Assembly (NCBI GenBank): GCA_964636125.1
Contig: CAZWPX010000019.1
Location: forward strand, 1 to 64,000
Direction: 5' to 3'
DNA from: CAJINA01 sp964636125
Lineage (GTDB): Bacteria > Desulfobacterota > Desulfobacteria > Desulfobacterales > CAJINA01
Length of the DNA stretch: 64,000 nucleotides
This document shows, in pieces, positions 16,255-25,285 of the stretch. A model generated the notes under the pieces. That model saw only the letters and a program-made list of their open reading frames with translations. It was not told the origin of the DNA and ran no database searches. The position numbers and the translations under genes are program-made. Within the stretch, counting starts at the first letter, position 1. Every line of letters begins with the position of its first letter.

Positions 16255-17391
16255 ATGGATGATCCTACAGGTGCCGATTTGGCGAACGAAGAATTGCGCC
16301 GGAGCCAATGCAAGCTGCTTGAAGAAAATAGAGTATTAGAATGCCTGTACAAGATTGCTCAAATTGCGGTTGATTACAGCTATTCATTCGGCGCAACGCT
16401 CCAGGCCGTCATCGATTTGATCCCCAAGGCATTTGAGTATCCGGAAGAGGTAACTGTGCGTGTCCGACTGGATGAGCAGTTCTATCAAACACCCGGGTTT
16501 GAATCAGTGCGCAATCTGTACGGGAAGGATATCATTGTAAACGGAGCCGTGCGGGGTAGCATAGAGGTGGGATACCTGAAAGGCGGACGTGCTGCTTCGA
16601 ATGAAAAAGAGGTTTATTCGGACCAGCAAATTAAGCTTGTGGAATCGGCAGCCCGCAAAGTGGCTTTCATTATTACTCGCCAGGAGGCAAATGAAAAAAA
16701 ACAAGCCCTGGAAGAGCAACTCAGGCATGCCGATCGCCTGGCAACCATTGGACAGCTGGCAGCCGGAATGGCCCATGAATTGAACAATCCCCTGGGAGAC
16801 ATTCTGGGCTTTGCTCAACTGGTGTCTAATTATCCTGACCTGCCGGAGCCGGCTTACCGGGACCTGATTAAAATTGTTAAATCCACCCTGTATGCGCGTG
16901 AGGTTATAAAAAAAGTCCTGCTGTTCAGTCGTCAGACCCAGCCGCGTGAGGCCAGAGCCAATCTGAACAAATTGATAGAAGAGTGGGCGGATTTTATCGA
17001 GTCCCGATGTGCCCAGAATAATATTGGAACCGTGTTGGAGATGGAGCAAAAGTTGCCGTCTGTGTCAGGTGACCCTGCTCAGCTCAACCAGGTGCTTATC
17101 AACCTGGTGGTTAATGCCATCCACGCCATGCCTGAAGGCGGAATCCTGACCATAAAAACCAGGGAAGAGCCAAGGGCCGTTTCAATGGTGGTGCAGGATA
17201 CCGGTGTGGGGATCGAAGAGGATATCAAAGATAAAATTTTTCTACCTTTTTTTACTACCAAAGAAGTCGATCAGGGCACGGGGCTGGGGCTCTCTGTGGT
17301 TTATGGCATTATCAAAGAGCATGGTGGAACCGTTACAGTAGACAGCCGGGCCGGCGTGGGGTCAACCTTTGAGATAAAATTACCTTTATAA
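16255..17391 (+). CDS. Sensor histidine kinase, GAF-like sensor, cytoplasmic
   Basis: The 378-residue protein starts at ATG 16255 (agagaggtg upstream). It has no membrane segments. Residues 20-145 form a sensory domain of uncertain type (GAF-like, with YPEEVTVRVRLDEQF). A coiled coil then leads to HisKA with the phospho-acceptor GMAHELNNPLGDILG (about 175) and an HATPase domain with NLVVNAIHAM, DTGVGI and GTGLGLSVVYGI. It is followed after 18 bp by a sigma-54 response regulator, so the two form a cognate pair. The input signal is unknown. Confidence 0.92.
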   Translation: MDDPTGADLANEELRRSQCKLLEENRVLECLYKIAQIAVDYSYSFGATLQAVIDLIPKAFEYPEEVTVRVRLDEQFYQTPGFESVRNLYGKDIIVNGAVRGSIEVGYLKGGRAASNEKEVYSDQQIKLVESAARKVAFIITRQEANEKKQALEEQLRHADRLATIGQLAAGMAHELNNPLGDILGFAQLVSNYPDLPEPAYRDLIKIVKSTLYAREVIKKVLLFSRQTQPREARANLNKLIEEWADFIESRCAQNNIGTVLEMEQKLPSVSGDPAQLNQVLINLVVNAIHAMPEGGILTIKTREEPRAVSMVVQDTGVGIEEDIKDKIFLPFFTTKEVDQGTGLGLSVVYGIIKEHGGTVTVDSRAGVGSTFEIKLPL

Positions 17392-17409
17392 ATAGTGGGG
17401 GCGGTGGGC

Positions 17410-18756
17410 GTGGCTAAAAAAAACGAAAAGCAATATAAAATATTGACAGTCGATGACAATTTGAACGCCCTTGAGATTATTAAGCGAAATTTGGAGACGG
17501 CCGGTTACAATGTTACAACCAGTAATGGTGTTCAAGCTGCCGTGGAGATTTTAAAGGACCAAAAGATAGATCTGTTAATCACCGATCTGAAAATGCCCAA
17601 ACACAGCGGCTTGGATCTGGTCAGGCACGTCAGCGAGAATTACAACGATATCGGAATCATTATGGTTACCGGCTACCCTTCCATTGACGGAGCTGTAGAA
17701 GCGGTAAAAACAGGCGTGGAGGAATTTTTGGCCAAACCCTTTACCGATGAGGAACTCCTGTCGGCTGTCCAGAGTGTTCTGGAAAAGCTGATACGCCGGC
17801 GCAGAGTTCAGGCTGTCAGTGAACCGGAAAAACCGTATGGCATTATTGGTAACTCAGGACCAATGAAAGACGTCTTCAAATTAATTGTCAAAGCAGCGGC
17901 CATGACTGCCAATGTCCTGATATCAGGTGAAAGCGGGACTGGCAAAGAGCTCGTGGCGCGTGCCATCCATTATGGCAGCTCACGCGCATCCGCGCCATTT
18001 GTTCCCGTCAACTGCACAGCTATTCCGGAAAGCCTGCTTGAAAGTGAACTTTTCGGACATGTCAAGGGAGCCTTTACGGGTGCCAATGTGGCCCGGGCCG
18101 GTTTTTTCCAAATCGCAGATGGTGGAACCGTATTTCTGGATGAGATCGGTGATGCAAGCCAGAACTTGCAGGCCAAACTGCTGCGCGTCATTCAAGATAA
18201 GGAAATATTTAAGGTAGGCTCCAGCCAGGTTGTCAAAGTGGATACGCACATCGTGGCTGCCACCCACAAGGACCTGCAATCTCAGGTAATCCAGGGGGAT
18301 TTCAGAGAAGATCTCTATTACCGGCTCAATGTTATCGACATCCCCATTCCGCCGCTGCGTGAGCGCAGACAGGATGTGCTATTGCTGATTCACTCTTTTG
18401 TTTCCCGCTTTTGCCGGGAGATGCGTCGCCGACCTATCACGTTTTCGGATCGGGCCCTGAAAGCTTTGACGAACTACGCCTGGCCGGGAAATGTCAGAGA
18501 GCTTGAAAATTTGATTCAGAAATTAGCAGTGATAGTGGACGAGGATATTATAGATATTGCCGATTTGCCTGACCCAATGCGCTTCAGTATCAGTCAGGAA
18601 ACGGGGCAAAACCGATCTCTGGCCCAAGTTGAAGCAGAGCATATCGCGAATGTTTTAGCGAATGTTGACGGCAACAAAACCAGGGCAGCTAAGATTCTGA
18701 AGATAGACCGTAAAACTCTTCGATTAAAAATAAAAAAAATGGACCTGCCCGAATAA
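17410..18756 (+). CDS. Sigma-54-dependent response regulator (REC-AAA+-Fis)
   Basis: The product of about 448 residues has a receiver with phospho-acceptor Asp in LITDLKMPKHSG, an AAA+ activator domain with GESGTGKE (Walker A), the sigma-54 contact motif GAFTGA and FLDEIGD (Walker B), and a C-terminal Fis-type helix-turn-helix (GNKTRAAKILKIDRKTLRLKI). Three in-frame GTG codons (17395, 17404, 17410) are possible; 17410 follows the best purine stretch (agtggggg). It activates sigma-54 promoters after phosphorylation by the kinase just upstream. Candidate targets in this window are the six -24/-12 elements, the nearest at 18924. Confidence 0.93.
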   Translation: MAKKNEKQYKILTVDDNLNALEIIKRNLETAGYNVTTSNGVQAAVEILKDQKIDLLITDLKMPKHSGLDLVRHVSENYNDIGIIMVTGYPSIDGAVEAVKTGVEEFLAKPFTDEELLSAVQSVLEKLIRRRRVQAVSEPEKPYGIIGNSGPMKDVFKLIVKAAAMTANVLISGESGTGKELVARAIHYGSSRASAPFVPVNCTAIPESLLESELFGHVKGAFTGANVARAGFFQIADGGTVFLDEIGDASQNLQAKLLRVIQDKEIFKVGSSQVVKVDTHIVAATHKDLQSQVIQGDFREDLYYRLNVIDIPIPPLRERRQDVLLLIHSFVSRFCREMRRRPITFSDRALKALTNYAWPGNVRELENLIQKLAVIVDEDIIDIADLPDPMRFSISQETGQNRSLAQVEAEHIANVLANVDGNKTRAAKILKIDRKTLRLKIKKMDLPE

Positions 18757-18758
18757 CG

Positions 18759-18780
18759 GGGAGTTTCACCCCGCCGGAAC
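18759..18780 (+). terminator. Hairpin after the response regulator
   Basis: CGGGG, AGTTTCA loop and CCCCG directly follow the stop codon region. There is no T run, so it is a possible but weak terminator. Confidence 0.35.
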
Positions 18781-18923
18781 AAATCGCCCCAACTTTGACT
18801 CTGCATCTTGATCCCGATCCATGACCGCCTCCAAGGCGTCGCCTTCCGGATAATATATCGTAACCATTTGTAAAAACAATTTATATGGAAACGGCGGCGA
18901 CTGTTGTCCTCTGGCTGTTATTT

Positions 18924-18939
18924 TGGCACGCTAACTGCT
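18924..18939 (+). promoter_or_regulatory. Sigma-54-type promoter abutting a MITE-like element
   Basis: TGGCAC-GCTAA-CTGCT has GG-N10-GC spacing and a perfect -24 element. The expected start site (about 18950) coincides with the left end of the 159-bp repeat at 18949, which separates the promoter from the kinase gene at 19178. The transcript would begin with the repeat. Confidence 0.65.
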
Positions 18940-18948
18940 ATTTTATAA

Positions 18949-19107
18949 TTAGTGTCCATCCATGATTGGAAATCACGGATGAAAGGTGTTAGCTTTTAGC
19001 CATTAGGTTTTAGGTAAAACGGTTAAAATACAGGGCACTACCTAATCGCTAACCGCTAAGAGCCAATAGCTCCATCCTGAACTCTTGGATTTATGGGTGG
19101 ACACTAA
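18949..19107 (-). repeat. 159-bp MITE-like element, copy 2 (inverted)
   Basis: TTAGTGTCCATCCATGATTG at the left end and GGTGGACACTAA at the right end. Length is exactly 159 bp, as in the copies at 10920 and 49884; the orientation is opposite to them. It lies between a sigma-54 promoter and a kinase gene, within the 18757-19177 gap. Confidence 0.8.
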
Positions 19108-19177
19108 TTAGAGGGCCGTGATTTTCATCAGACATGCGCAAACCATTGGCAGTTGTGCAGGTTGAGGAACAATAATT

Positions 19178-20908
19178 ATGGATAAACATAAAACAAGTAC
19201 CAGATACTACCGGACGCTGCTACGCAATGTTGTTATTACGATCCTTTTGACGGCAATTACACCGACCATGGTGGTCAGCCTGTTCATTTTAGATGAGTTT
19301 CGGACTTCCTATAAAAAAAAGGTGTACAGTCATTTAGAGCTGCTGGCCAGGAAGCATAAAAAGAATATTGATATGTTTCTGGAAGAAAAACTGATGGACA
19401 TTCGTCTGGTCGCAAGTACTAACAGTTTTGAGGATTTAAGTAATGAATCCAAGCTCAATCGAAAATTTGTTGAGCTGCAACGCGCCTTTGAACGTACTTT
19501 CGTAGACATCGGGGTGGTCGATCATCAGGGGCACCAGGTTGCCTATGCCGGACCACACAATTTAACCGGTGCAGGATATCTTGAATCAGACTGGTTTAAA
19601 AAAGCCATCTCCAGTCCGTACTATATAAGCGATGTTTTTAAAGGGCTGCGTGGGGAGCCCCATTTTATCATAACAGTGAGGCACGAGCAGGACGGTAAAC
19701 CTTGGATTCTGAGGGCCACCATCGATTTCAGAGAGTTTAATAATATTGTGGAATATCTACGCATCGGAGAAACCGGATTTGCGTTTATTTTGAACCGGAC
19801 CGGCCAATTTCAAACCAAACCCCTGTCAGATATAGATCCTGAAAGAATAATCAGGATTTATGATAACAGCATTGAGGTGGATCGTTCCAATACCATTTTC
19901 AGGCAACAAGGCCATGCCGGCAAAGAAATCCTGTATGCAATCACCTTTTTAAACAACGGTGAATGGCTGATGGTGCTTCAACAGGATTACAATGATGCCT
20001 TTGCTGATCTGAACAACACCCAGAAGATTGCCTTTCTGATTATCCTGATCGGCAGCCTGGGCATCATCGCAAGCGCATTGATATTGTCACGCAGATTGAT
20101 CCATCGTATTGCCCTGGCAGACGAGGAACGTCAAATTGCAGATGATGAAAAAGAGATCATGTCCCAACAGGTCATCGAAACCGGAAAACTTGCATCGATT
20201 GGCGAGTTGGCGGCCGGTATTGCCCATGAAATAAACAACCCGGTGGCCATTATGGTTGAAGAGGCGGGCTGGATTCAAGACCTGCTGGAGGAAGAAGAGT
20301 TTCAGAAAAGCGACAATTTAGAAGAATTTAACAGGGCCCTGAAGCAGATCAACACCCAGGGCCAGCGCTGCAAGGGCATCACCCATAAACTGTTGAGCTT
20401 CGCACGCAAGACAGACTCGCGGGTCAAAGACATTTTTGTGAACGAAATGCTTGATGAGATGATCCACTTGTCTTCCCAGCGGGCAAAATACGACAGCATA
20501 AAGATCCGTTCCCAATTTGAAAAGGACTTACCGGCGATACAGGCTTCAGAATCCGAGTTGCAACAGGTTTTACTCAATTTGATAAACAATGCCATGGATG
20601 CCATGGGCAACACCGGCGGCACCATCACGCTGACCTCGAAAAAAGAGAAAAACGATATGGTCGTGACGGTGGCCGATACCGGTCCGGGCATTGCCGAAGC
20701 CAACCTGTCGCGAATATTTGACCCCTTTTTTACGACCAAGCCGGTGGGCAAGGGGACGGGACTGGGGCTTTCCATTTGTTATGGGATCATCAAAAAAATG
20801 GGGGGGCATATAATCGCCCGGAGTACCAACGGTAAGGGAACAACCTTTGAAATGCGACTTCCCATAAACAACGAGGCGAAGACTCCCGATGCGGAAAAAG
20901 ACCCATAG
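19178..20908 (+). CDS. Membrane sensor histidine kinase with periplasmic Cache-type domain
   Basis: The 576-residue protein has a membrane segment at about 14-36, a periplasmic dCache-like domain (about 40-280, with YISDVFKGLRGEPHFIITV and TGFAFILNRTGQFQTKP), a second membrane segment (IAFLIILIGSLGIIASALIL), then HisKA with ELAAGIAHEINNPVAIM and HATPase with NLINNAMDAM, DTGPGI and GTGLGLSICYGI. It senses an extracytoplasmic small ligand. Two single-domain receivers and a transporter follow on the same strand, so it probably heads a signalling unit around the SLC13 permease. The upstream region has a sigma-54 promoter and the inserted 159-bp repeat. Confidence 0.92.
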   Translation: MDKHKTSTRYYRTLLRNVVITILLTAITPTMVVSLFILDEFRTSYKKKVYSHLELLARKHKKNIDMFLEEKLMDIRLVASTNSFEDLSNESKLNRKFVELQRAFERTFVDIGVVDHQGHQVAYAGPHNLTGAGYLESDWFKKAISSPYYISDVFKGLRGEPHFIITVRHEQDGKPWILRATIDFREFNNIVEYLRIGETGFAFILNRTGQFQTKPLSDIDPERIIRIYDNSIEVDRSNTIFRQQGHAGKEILYAITFLNNGEWLMVLQQDYNDAFADLNNTQKIAFLIILIGSLGIIASALILSRRLIHRIALADEERQIADDEKEIMSQQVIETGKLASIGELAAGIAHEINNPVAIMVEEAGWIQDLLEEEEFQKSDNLEEFNRALKQINTQGQRCKGITHKLLSFARKTDSRVKDIFVNEMLDEMIHLSSQRAKYDSIKIRSQFEKDLPAIQASESELQQVLLNLINNAMDAMGNTGGTITLTSKKEKNDMVVTVADTGPGIAEANLSRIFDPFFTTKPVGKGTGLGLSICYGIIKKMGGHIIARSTNGKGTTFEMRLPINNEAKTPDAEKDP

Positions 20909-20939
20909 AATCGCAATGACCAGTATGAAAATAATATAT

Positions 20940-20966
20940 GAAAACCACTCTACCTGGCTGGTTTTC
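20940..20966 (+). terminator. Hairpin between kinase and receiver genes
   Basis: GAAAACCA (20940-20947) and TGGTTTTC (ending 20966) form an 8-bp stem. There is no T run; it may be a processing or attenuation site inside the operon. Confidence 0.35.
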
Positions 20967-20990
20967 GACTAAAAAGAAGGGAGGTTAAAA

Positions 20991-21422
20991 ATGACTATCG
21001 CAAAAGTTCTTTTGACTGATGATGAAAAGCCGTTTGTGGAAACCATGATAAAACGACTTCAGAAGAGAGATGTTGACGTCGTGCCCGCATTCGACGGCAA
21101 GCAAGCGTTGGAAAAACTTGCGGAGGATGGCACGCTTGAAGTTGTTATCCTGGATATTAAAATGCCGGTTATGGATGGGATGACGACTTTAAAGGAGATT
21201 AAAAGCAACTTCCCTCTGGTGGAAGTGATTATGCTTACCGGCCACGCCACAGTGGAGACCGGGATTGAGGGTATGAAAAAGGGGGCCTTTGATTATCTGA
21301 TGAAACCTTGCGATATGGACCAGTTAATCACCAAGGTTGAGCAGGCGGCAAAACACAAACGGCAGCATGAGGAAAAGATCATGGAGGCCCGCGTGCAGGC
21401 GATTACTCTCCGGCGTCCATAA
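20991..21422 (+). CDS. Single-domain response regulator 1 of the SLC13 cluster
   Basis: The 143-residue receiver has the acidic pocket TDDEKPF near the N-terminus, phospho-acceptor Asp in VVILDIKMPVMDG, Thr in LTGHATVET and Lys in LMKPCDM. After the receiver there is only a short basic helix (KHKRQHEEKIMEAR), so it has no output domain and must act by protein contact or as a phosphate relay or sink. Its ribosome-binding site (agggaggtt) is strong. It is closely similar in layout to the receivers at 21509 and 24812. Confidence 0.92.
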   Translation: MTIAKVLLTDDEKPFVETMIKRLQKRDVDVVPAFDGKQALEKLAEDGTLEVVILDIKMPVMDGMTTLKEIKSNFPLVEVIMLTGHATVETGIEGMKKGAFDYLMKPCDMDQLITKVEQAAKHKRQHEEKIMEARVQAITLRRP

Positions 21423-21508
21423 GCTGCATTATACACGGACGATTACACCCTGTTTGCCATATCGTCTATGCAACCATATCAGAATTAACGGTTTCAGGGA
21501 GGACAGCT

Positions 21509-21910
21509 ATGGTTAAAAAGGATAACATTCAGCCAGACCCTATAAGACTGCTGTTGATTGATGATGAAGTTGGGTATGTCAATGTTCTTTCCAACCGACT
21601 GTCAAAGCGTAATTTCGAGGTAGGCAAAGCCTGTAGTGCGTCCGAAGCCTTTCAGATCATGCGCCAGAGGGATTTCGATGTGGCCATTCTGGATCTTAAA
21701 ATGGAGGATATGGACGGCATCGAAATTCTGAAGATATTGAAGAAAATGGCTCCGGAGCTTGCCGTCATCATGCTCACCGGCCACGGTTCGGCCGAAGCCG
21801 CGCATGAAGGAATCAAGCAGGGTGCTTTTGACTACCTGACCAAACCGTGTAACTTTGATGAATTGATCCGAAAAATACAGGAAGCCTATCAACACCCATC
21901 AGCGCATTGA
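21509..21910 (+). CDS. Single-domain response regulator 2 of the SLC13 cluster
   Basis: The 133-residue protein is a receiver only: LLLIDDEVGYV, phospho-acceptor in VAILDLKMEDMDG, LTGHGSAEAA and the conserved Lys in LTKPCNF. It lies 86 bp after the previous receiver and 48 bp before the SLC13 transporter. Two separate stand-alone receivers next to one kinase suggest branching or phosphate-sink behaviour, as in chemotaxis-like systems; this is inference. Confidence 0.92.
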   Translation: MVKKDNIQPDPIRLLLIDDEVGYVNVLSNRLSKRNFEVGKACSASEAFQIMRQRDFDVAILDLKMEDMDGIEILKILKKMAPELAVIMLTGHGSAEAAHEGIKQGAFDYLTKPCNFDELIRKIQEAYQHPSAH

Positions 21911-21958
21911 GTCAACCTGTGTTTGTTTTGTGATTACCGACCAGAGGGAGAACTATAG

Positions 21959-23545
21959 ATGGCCGCGATTGTTAAATCCAGGAATTTTCAACTGTGTATT
22001 GCCCTTTTGCTTGGGGCCGTTGTTCTGATGCTGCCCAGACCCGAAGGAACAAAATTCAAAATTTCAGGTGACAGTGGCCAAGTGTTCTACAAAAGTATCA
22101 GTTCCCATTTCAGCCTGGCTCCAGAGGCAAAAACAGAAGCCGATTCATATGTTGTAGAGATTAAAGAGGGCCAGACATTTGAATCTCCAGGACTGTTTCT
22201 TAAAGAAAAAGCAGGCGCATATCAAAACGCGGATGTTCGGGTAGATTATGTTGATGGGCTCTCCCCCAAAGCCAAGCGCTTTTTAGCCATTCTCCTGATG
22301 CTGGTTTTTCTTTTTATGGTTGAGCCCATCCCGCTGGAGATTACGGCCATTCTGATCGGTGCCTCGCTGGTGGTCATGCAAGTTGTGGATGTTAAAACCG
22401 CCTGGGCGCCCTATATGCATCCGGTGGTGGTGTTTATCATGTGTTGCCTTATTTTTGCCATCGCCCTGGACAAAGCGGGGATTACCAAAAGATTGGGACA
22501 TTATATCGTTGCCAAGGCCGGTACTAATGTGGTCAAATTTACATTTGTTATCTCTATCGGCTTGGGGCTGGCATCTTCATTCATGCATGACGCCGCATCC
22601 GTTTCTATCGGTATCGTCACCATGCTGCCGCTTATGCGGGCAGCCGGGATTGAACCCCATTCCCGCACAGCTAAATTCATGTTGATTTCGCTGGCATTTG
22701 CCTGTTCATGCGGAGGCATGGGAAGTCTGGTGGGCGGTGGGCGGTGTATGGTTGCGGCCGCCTTTCTAAAGGAATTTACCGGTATTGAGATAACCTTTAT
22801 GGACTGGATCAAATACGCCATGCCTCTTGCTGTTGTGACCGTACCGGCATCGGTAGTTGTTGTCTTCCTGGTTTTTCGTCCGGATACAACCTTAGAATTG
22901 CCGCAGCTTGAAGAAGAGCTCCCGCCCTGGTCTAACCAGGAGATAATTACACTGGTGATCGTCGCGCTTTCATTTCTCCTTTGGTTGACAAAAGGATTTC
23001 ACGGACTGCACTATTCCGTTACAGGGATGATGGGGGTTACCGGGCTTATCCTGGCAGGAATTCTGGAATGGGACGATATACATGAAAATTTAGAATGGGG
23101 TACGGCCCTGTTCATTTTTGGCGGCGGTATTTCTTTAGGACTTGCCATGGGCTACTCAGGGGCAGCTACCTATTTTGCCAATCTGTTTTTCCCGCTCATC
23201 CAGGGGGGGGGCTGGCTGCTGCTCTTTACCGGAGTAGCGATTTTCGGCGCGCTGGTGACCAACGCCATGGCCAATGTAGCAGCAGCGGCTCTGATTTTGC
23301 CCATAGTTATCCCCATGGCCCAGTTGGAGGGGGTGGATCCCACTGTACTGGCCCTGTGCCTTGGCACCGCCACTTCTTTTGCCATGCTGCTGGTTATCGG
23401 CTGTCCTCCCAATGCCATCGCCTACAGTTTTAAGCAGTTTAAAGCCGCCGATATCACCCGTGCCGGGCTAGTGGCCACACCGGTGCTGTTGGTCCTCCTG
23501 ATTACCGTCGCATCTGTCTGGTGGAAGATCTTGGGGCTGGTATAA
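21959..23545 (+). CDS. SLC13/DASS-family sodium-coupled anion transporter
   Basis: The 528-residue protein has a first membrane segment at about 11-27, an unusual ~70-residue non-membrane segment (about 30-98) and then the normal DASS core of ten or more membrane helices. Family-like sequences include MEPIPLEITAILIGASLV-type N-terminal core sequence, the helix-hairpin FACSCGGMGSLVGGG and a second inverted copy near TNAMANVAAAALILPI and GCPPNAIAY. Relatives carry sulfate or dicarboxylates with Na+. Its placement among kinases and receivers suggests uptake is tied to signalling, and the periplasmic insert could meet the Cache domain of the kinase at 19178. Starts at ATG 21959 after agagggagaac. 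Confidence 0.9.
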   Translation: MAAIVKSRNFQLCIALLLGAVVLMLPRPEGTKFKISGDSGQVFYKSISSHFSLAPEAKTEADSYVVEIKEGQTFESPGLFLKEKAGAYQNADVRVDYVDGLSPKAKRFLAILLMLVFLFMVEPIPLEITAILIGASLVVMQVVDVKTAWAPYMHPVVVFIMCCLIFAIALDKAGITKRLGHYIVAKAGTNVVKFTFVISIGLGLASSFMHDAASVSIGIVTMLPLMRAAGIEPHSRTAKFMLISLAFACSCGGMGSLVGGGRCMVAAAFLKEFTGIEITFMDWIKYAMPLAVVTVPASVVVVFLVFRPDTTLELPQLEEELPPWSNQEIITLVIVALSFLLWLTKGFHGLHYSVTGMMGVTGLILAGILEWDDIHENLEWGTALFIFGGGISLGLAMGYSGAATYFANLFFPLIQGGGWLLLFTGVAIFGALVTNAMANVAAAALILPIVIPMAQLEGVDPTVLALCLGTATSFAMLLVIGCPPNAIAYSFKQFKAADITRAGLVATPVLLVLLITVASVWWKILGLV

Positions 23546-23549
23546 CGGC

Positions 23550-23586
23550 GCCCATCCATAAATTCAGGATTTATGGATGGACACCA
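23550..23586. repeat. Perfect short hairpin related to the 159-bp element
   Basis: CCATCCATAAAT, loop TCAGG and ATTTATGGATGG form a perfect 12-bp stem just after the SLC13 stop codon, followed by ACACCAATTAA, matching the end of the 159-bp repeat. It could serve as a terminator or mRNA-stability hairpin. Confidence 0.6.
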
Positions 23587-23609
23587 ATTAAGCGGTTGCG
23601 TATCTAAAT

Positions 23610-24809
23610 ATGGAGCAGGAAGATATGGAGCTTGAACAGATAAAAGAGATCCGATTGCTTCTCGTGGACGATGAAACCGATTTTCGGAACGCCCTGGCCA
23701 GGCGTCTGCAAAAAAGAGGGCTCGTTGCGTTACAGGCCGGGGACGGAGAAGCGTGTCTGGCCGTGCTTGCCGACAATCCCGTGGATGTGGTGGTGTTGGA
23801 CGTCAAGATGCCGGGCATGAACGGTATTGATGTCCTTGATCGCATCAAGGCACGACACCTTAAAACCGAGGTCATATTGCTCACCGGGCATGCCGCCACC
23901 CAGGACGGCGTGGACGGCATCAAGTCCGGTGCTTTTGACTACCTGACCAAGCCCGTGGAGTTTGAACACCTGCTGGGTAAAATTATCCAGGCGTATGGAA
24001 AAATTCTGGCCGAAAAAGAGAAACAAAAAGCAGCCGAGTATAAGGCCCGCATTGAACAACAGATGATTGCCACGGAAAGACTGGCAGCGCTGGGAACCCT
24101 GGCGGCCGGCGTGGCCCATGAAATCAACAATCCACTGGCCATCATCAAGGAAGCGGCGGGCTACCTCTCCGTATTGTTGAAAAAGGATGAGCTGGCCGCC
24201 ATGCCTCGCAAAGAGGTATTTGAAAAAACGCTCCTTAAGATCGAAAACAGCGTTAAGCGGGCCCGGACCATCACCCACCAGCTTTTAGGGAGCGTGGGGA
24301 AAACTGAATCTGTCTTGGCTGAAGTCGATATGGGCGAACTGGTGAACGAAACAATTCAATTGGTTAATAAAGATGCCCAGGACAAAAAAATAGACGTACT
24401 GCTCCATGGAGCCGACAACCAAAAAGCAATCTGGGTGAACCCCGAAAAGGTCAGGCAGATTCTGATAAATTTGATGAGCAACGCTATCCAGGCCACGCCG
24501 GAACAGGGTCATATATCCATCCAGGTGGACAACACCGACGGCGGCGTCTCGATTGACGTCAAAGATACCGGGTCCGGAATTCCAAAAGAGAATCTGGAAA
24601 AGATCTTCGAGCCTTTTTTCAGCACCAAGGCAGCGGGCGAAGGCACCGGGCTCGGGCTGTTCGTCACAAGGGAAATCATCGAAAAACTGGGTGGGCGCCT
24701 GGACGTTATCAGCCGGGTTGGTCACGGAACACGATTTACGGTTAGGCTTCCAGACCAGAGCAAGGTCGCGGCAGACGCAACTATGGGTGTTCATGAAGGA
24801 GGAGAATAA
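23610..24809 (+). CDS. Histidine kinase with N-terminal receiver
   Basis: The 399-residue soluble protein starts with a receiver (LLLVDDETDFRNAL, phospho-acceptor in VVVLDVKMPGMNG, LTKPVEF). A coiled coil (KEKQKAAEYKARIEQQM) leads to HisKA with GVAHEINNPLAIIKE and HATPase with NLMSNAIQAT, DTGSGI and GTGLGLFVTREI. Receiver-first kinases usually take their input by phosphorylation from another kinase, here plausibly the one at 19178. It overlaps nothing and is 2 bp from the next receiver gene. ATG 23610 or 23625 may be the start. Confidence 0.92.
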   Translation: MEQEDMELEQIKEIRLLLVDDETDFRNALARRLQKRGLVALQAGDGEACLAVLADNPVDVVVLDVKMPGMNGIDVLDRIKARHLKTEVILLTGHAATQDGVDGIKSGAFDYLTKPVEFEHLLGKIIQAYGKILAEKEKQKAAEYKARIEQQMIATERLAALGTLAAGVAHEINNPLAIIKEAAGYLSVLLKKDELAAMPRKEVFEKTLLKIENSVKRARTITHQLLGSVGKTESVLAEVDMGELVNETIQLVNKDAQDKKIDVLLHGADNQKAIWVNPEKVRQILINLMSNAIQATPEQGHISIQVDNTDGGVSIDVKDTGSGIPKENLEKIFEPFFSTKAAGEGTGLGLFVTREIIEKLGGRLDVISRVGHGTRFTVRLPDQSKVAADATMGVHEGGE

Positions 24810-24811
24810 AA

Positions 24812-25252
24812 ATGATCAGAGTCCCCACGAATATATTACTGGTTGATGACGAAAAGGATTTTGTGGAGATGCTTGCCCTGCGGCTCGAAGAGGCGGGCGA
24901 AAAAGTAACCCCGGCCTACAACGGCCAGATGTGCCTCGATATACTGGGAAAAGAGCCTGTTGATGTCGTAATTCTGGATATTAAAATGCCCGGCATGAAC
25001 GGCATCCAGGCTTTGCGGACAATAAAAATAATGTACCCGCTGGTCGAAGTGATTCTGCTGACGGGGCACGGAACCACAGAAACCGCCATCGAGGGCATGA
25101 AGCTGGGTGCGTTCGATTACCTCCAGAAGCCGGCCGATTTTGACGATCTCACCGCAAAACTGGCCGGTGCCAGGGAAAAAAAAGAAGAACAGGATGAACG
25201 GATCAGAAAAGCCGAAGTTAGACAACTCCTGCGCCGCGGCGGTAATATTTAA
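24812..25252 (+). CDS. Single-domain response regulator 3 of the SLC13 cluster
   Basis: The 146-residue receiver has LLVDDEKDFVEML, the phospho-acceptor in VVILDIKMPGMNG, LTGHGTTETA and LQKPADF, then a basic C-terminal helix (KKEEQDERIRKAEVRQLLRR). It starts two bases after the kinase stop codon, with aaggaggag inside the end of that gene, indicating translational coupling. It is probably the direct partner of the receiver-kinase at 23610. Confidence 0.92.
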   Translation: MIRVPTNILLVDDEKDFVEMLALRLEEAGEKVTPAYNGQMCLDILGKEPVDVVILDIKMPGMNGIQALRTIKIMYPLVEVILLTGHGTTETAIEGMKLGAFDYLQKPADFDDLTAKLAGAREKKEEQDERIRKAEVRQLLRRGGNI

Positions 25253-25285
25253 AATTTTGGATCATCTCCAAAAGAGTTGATATAA

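Noticed and set aside
19144..19162. TGGCAG...TTGA near 19145 as a second sigma-54 promoter before the kinase
   Set aside because: The spacing between the GG and the second element does not fit GG-N10-GC.
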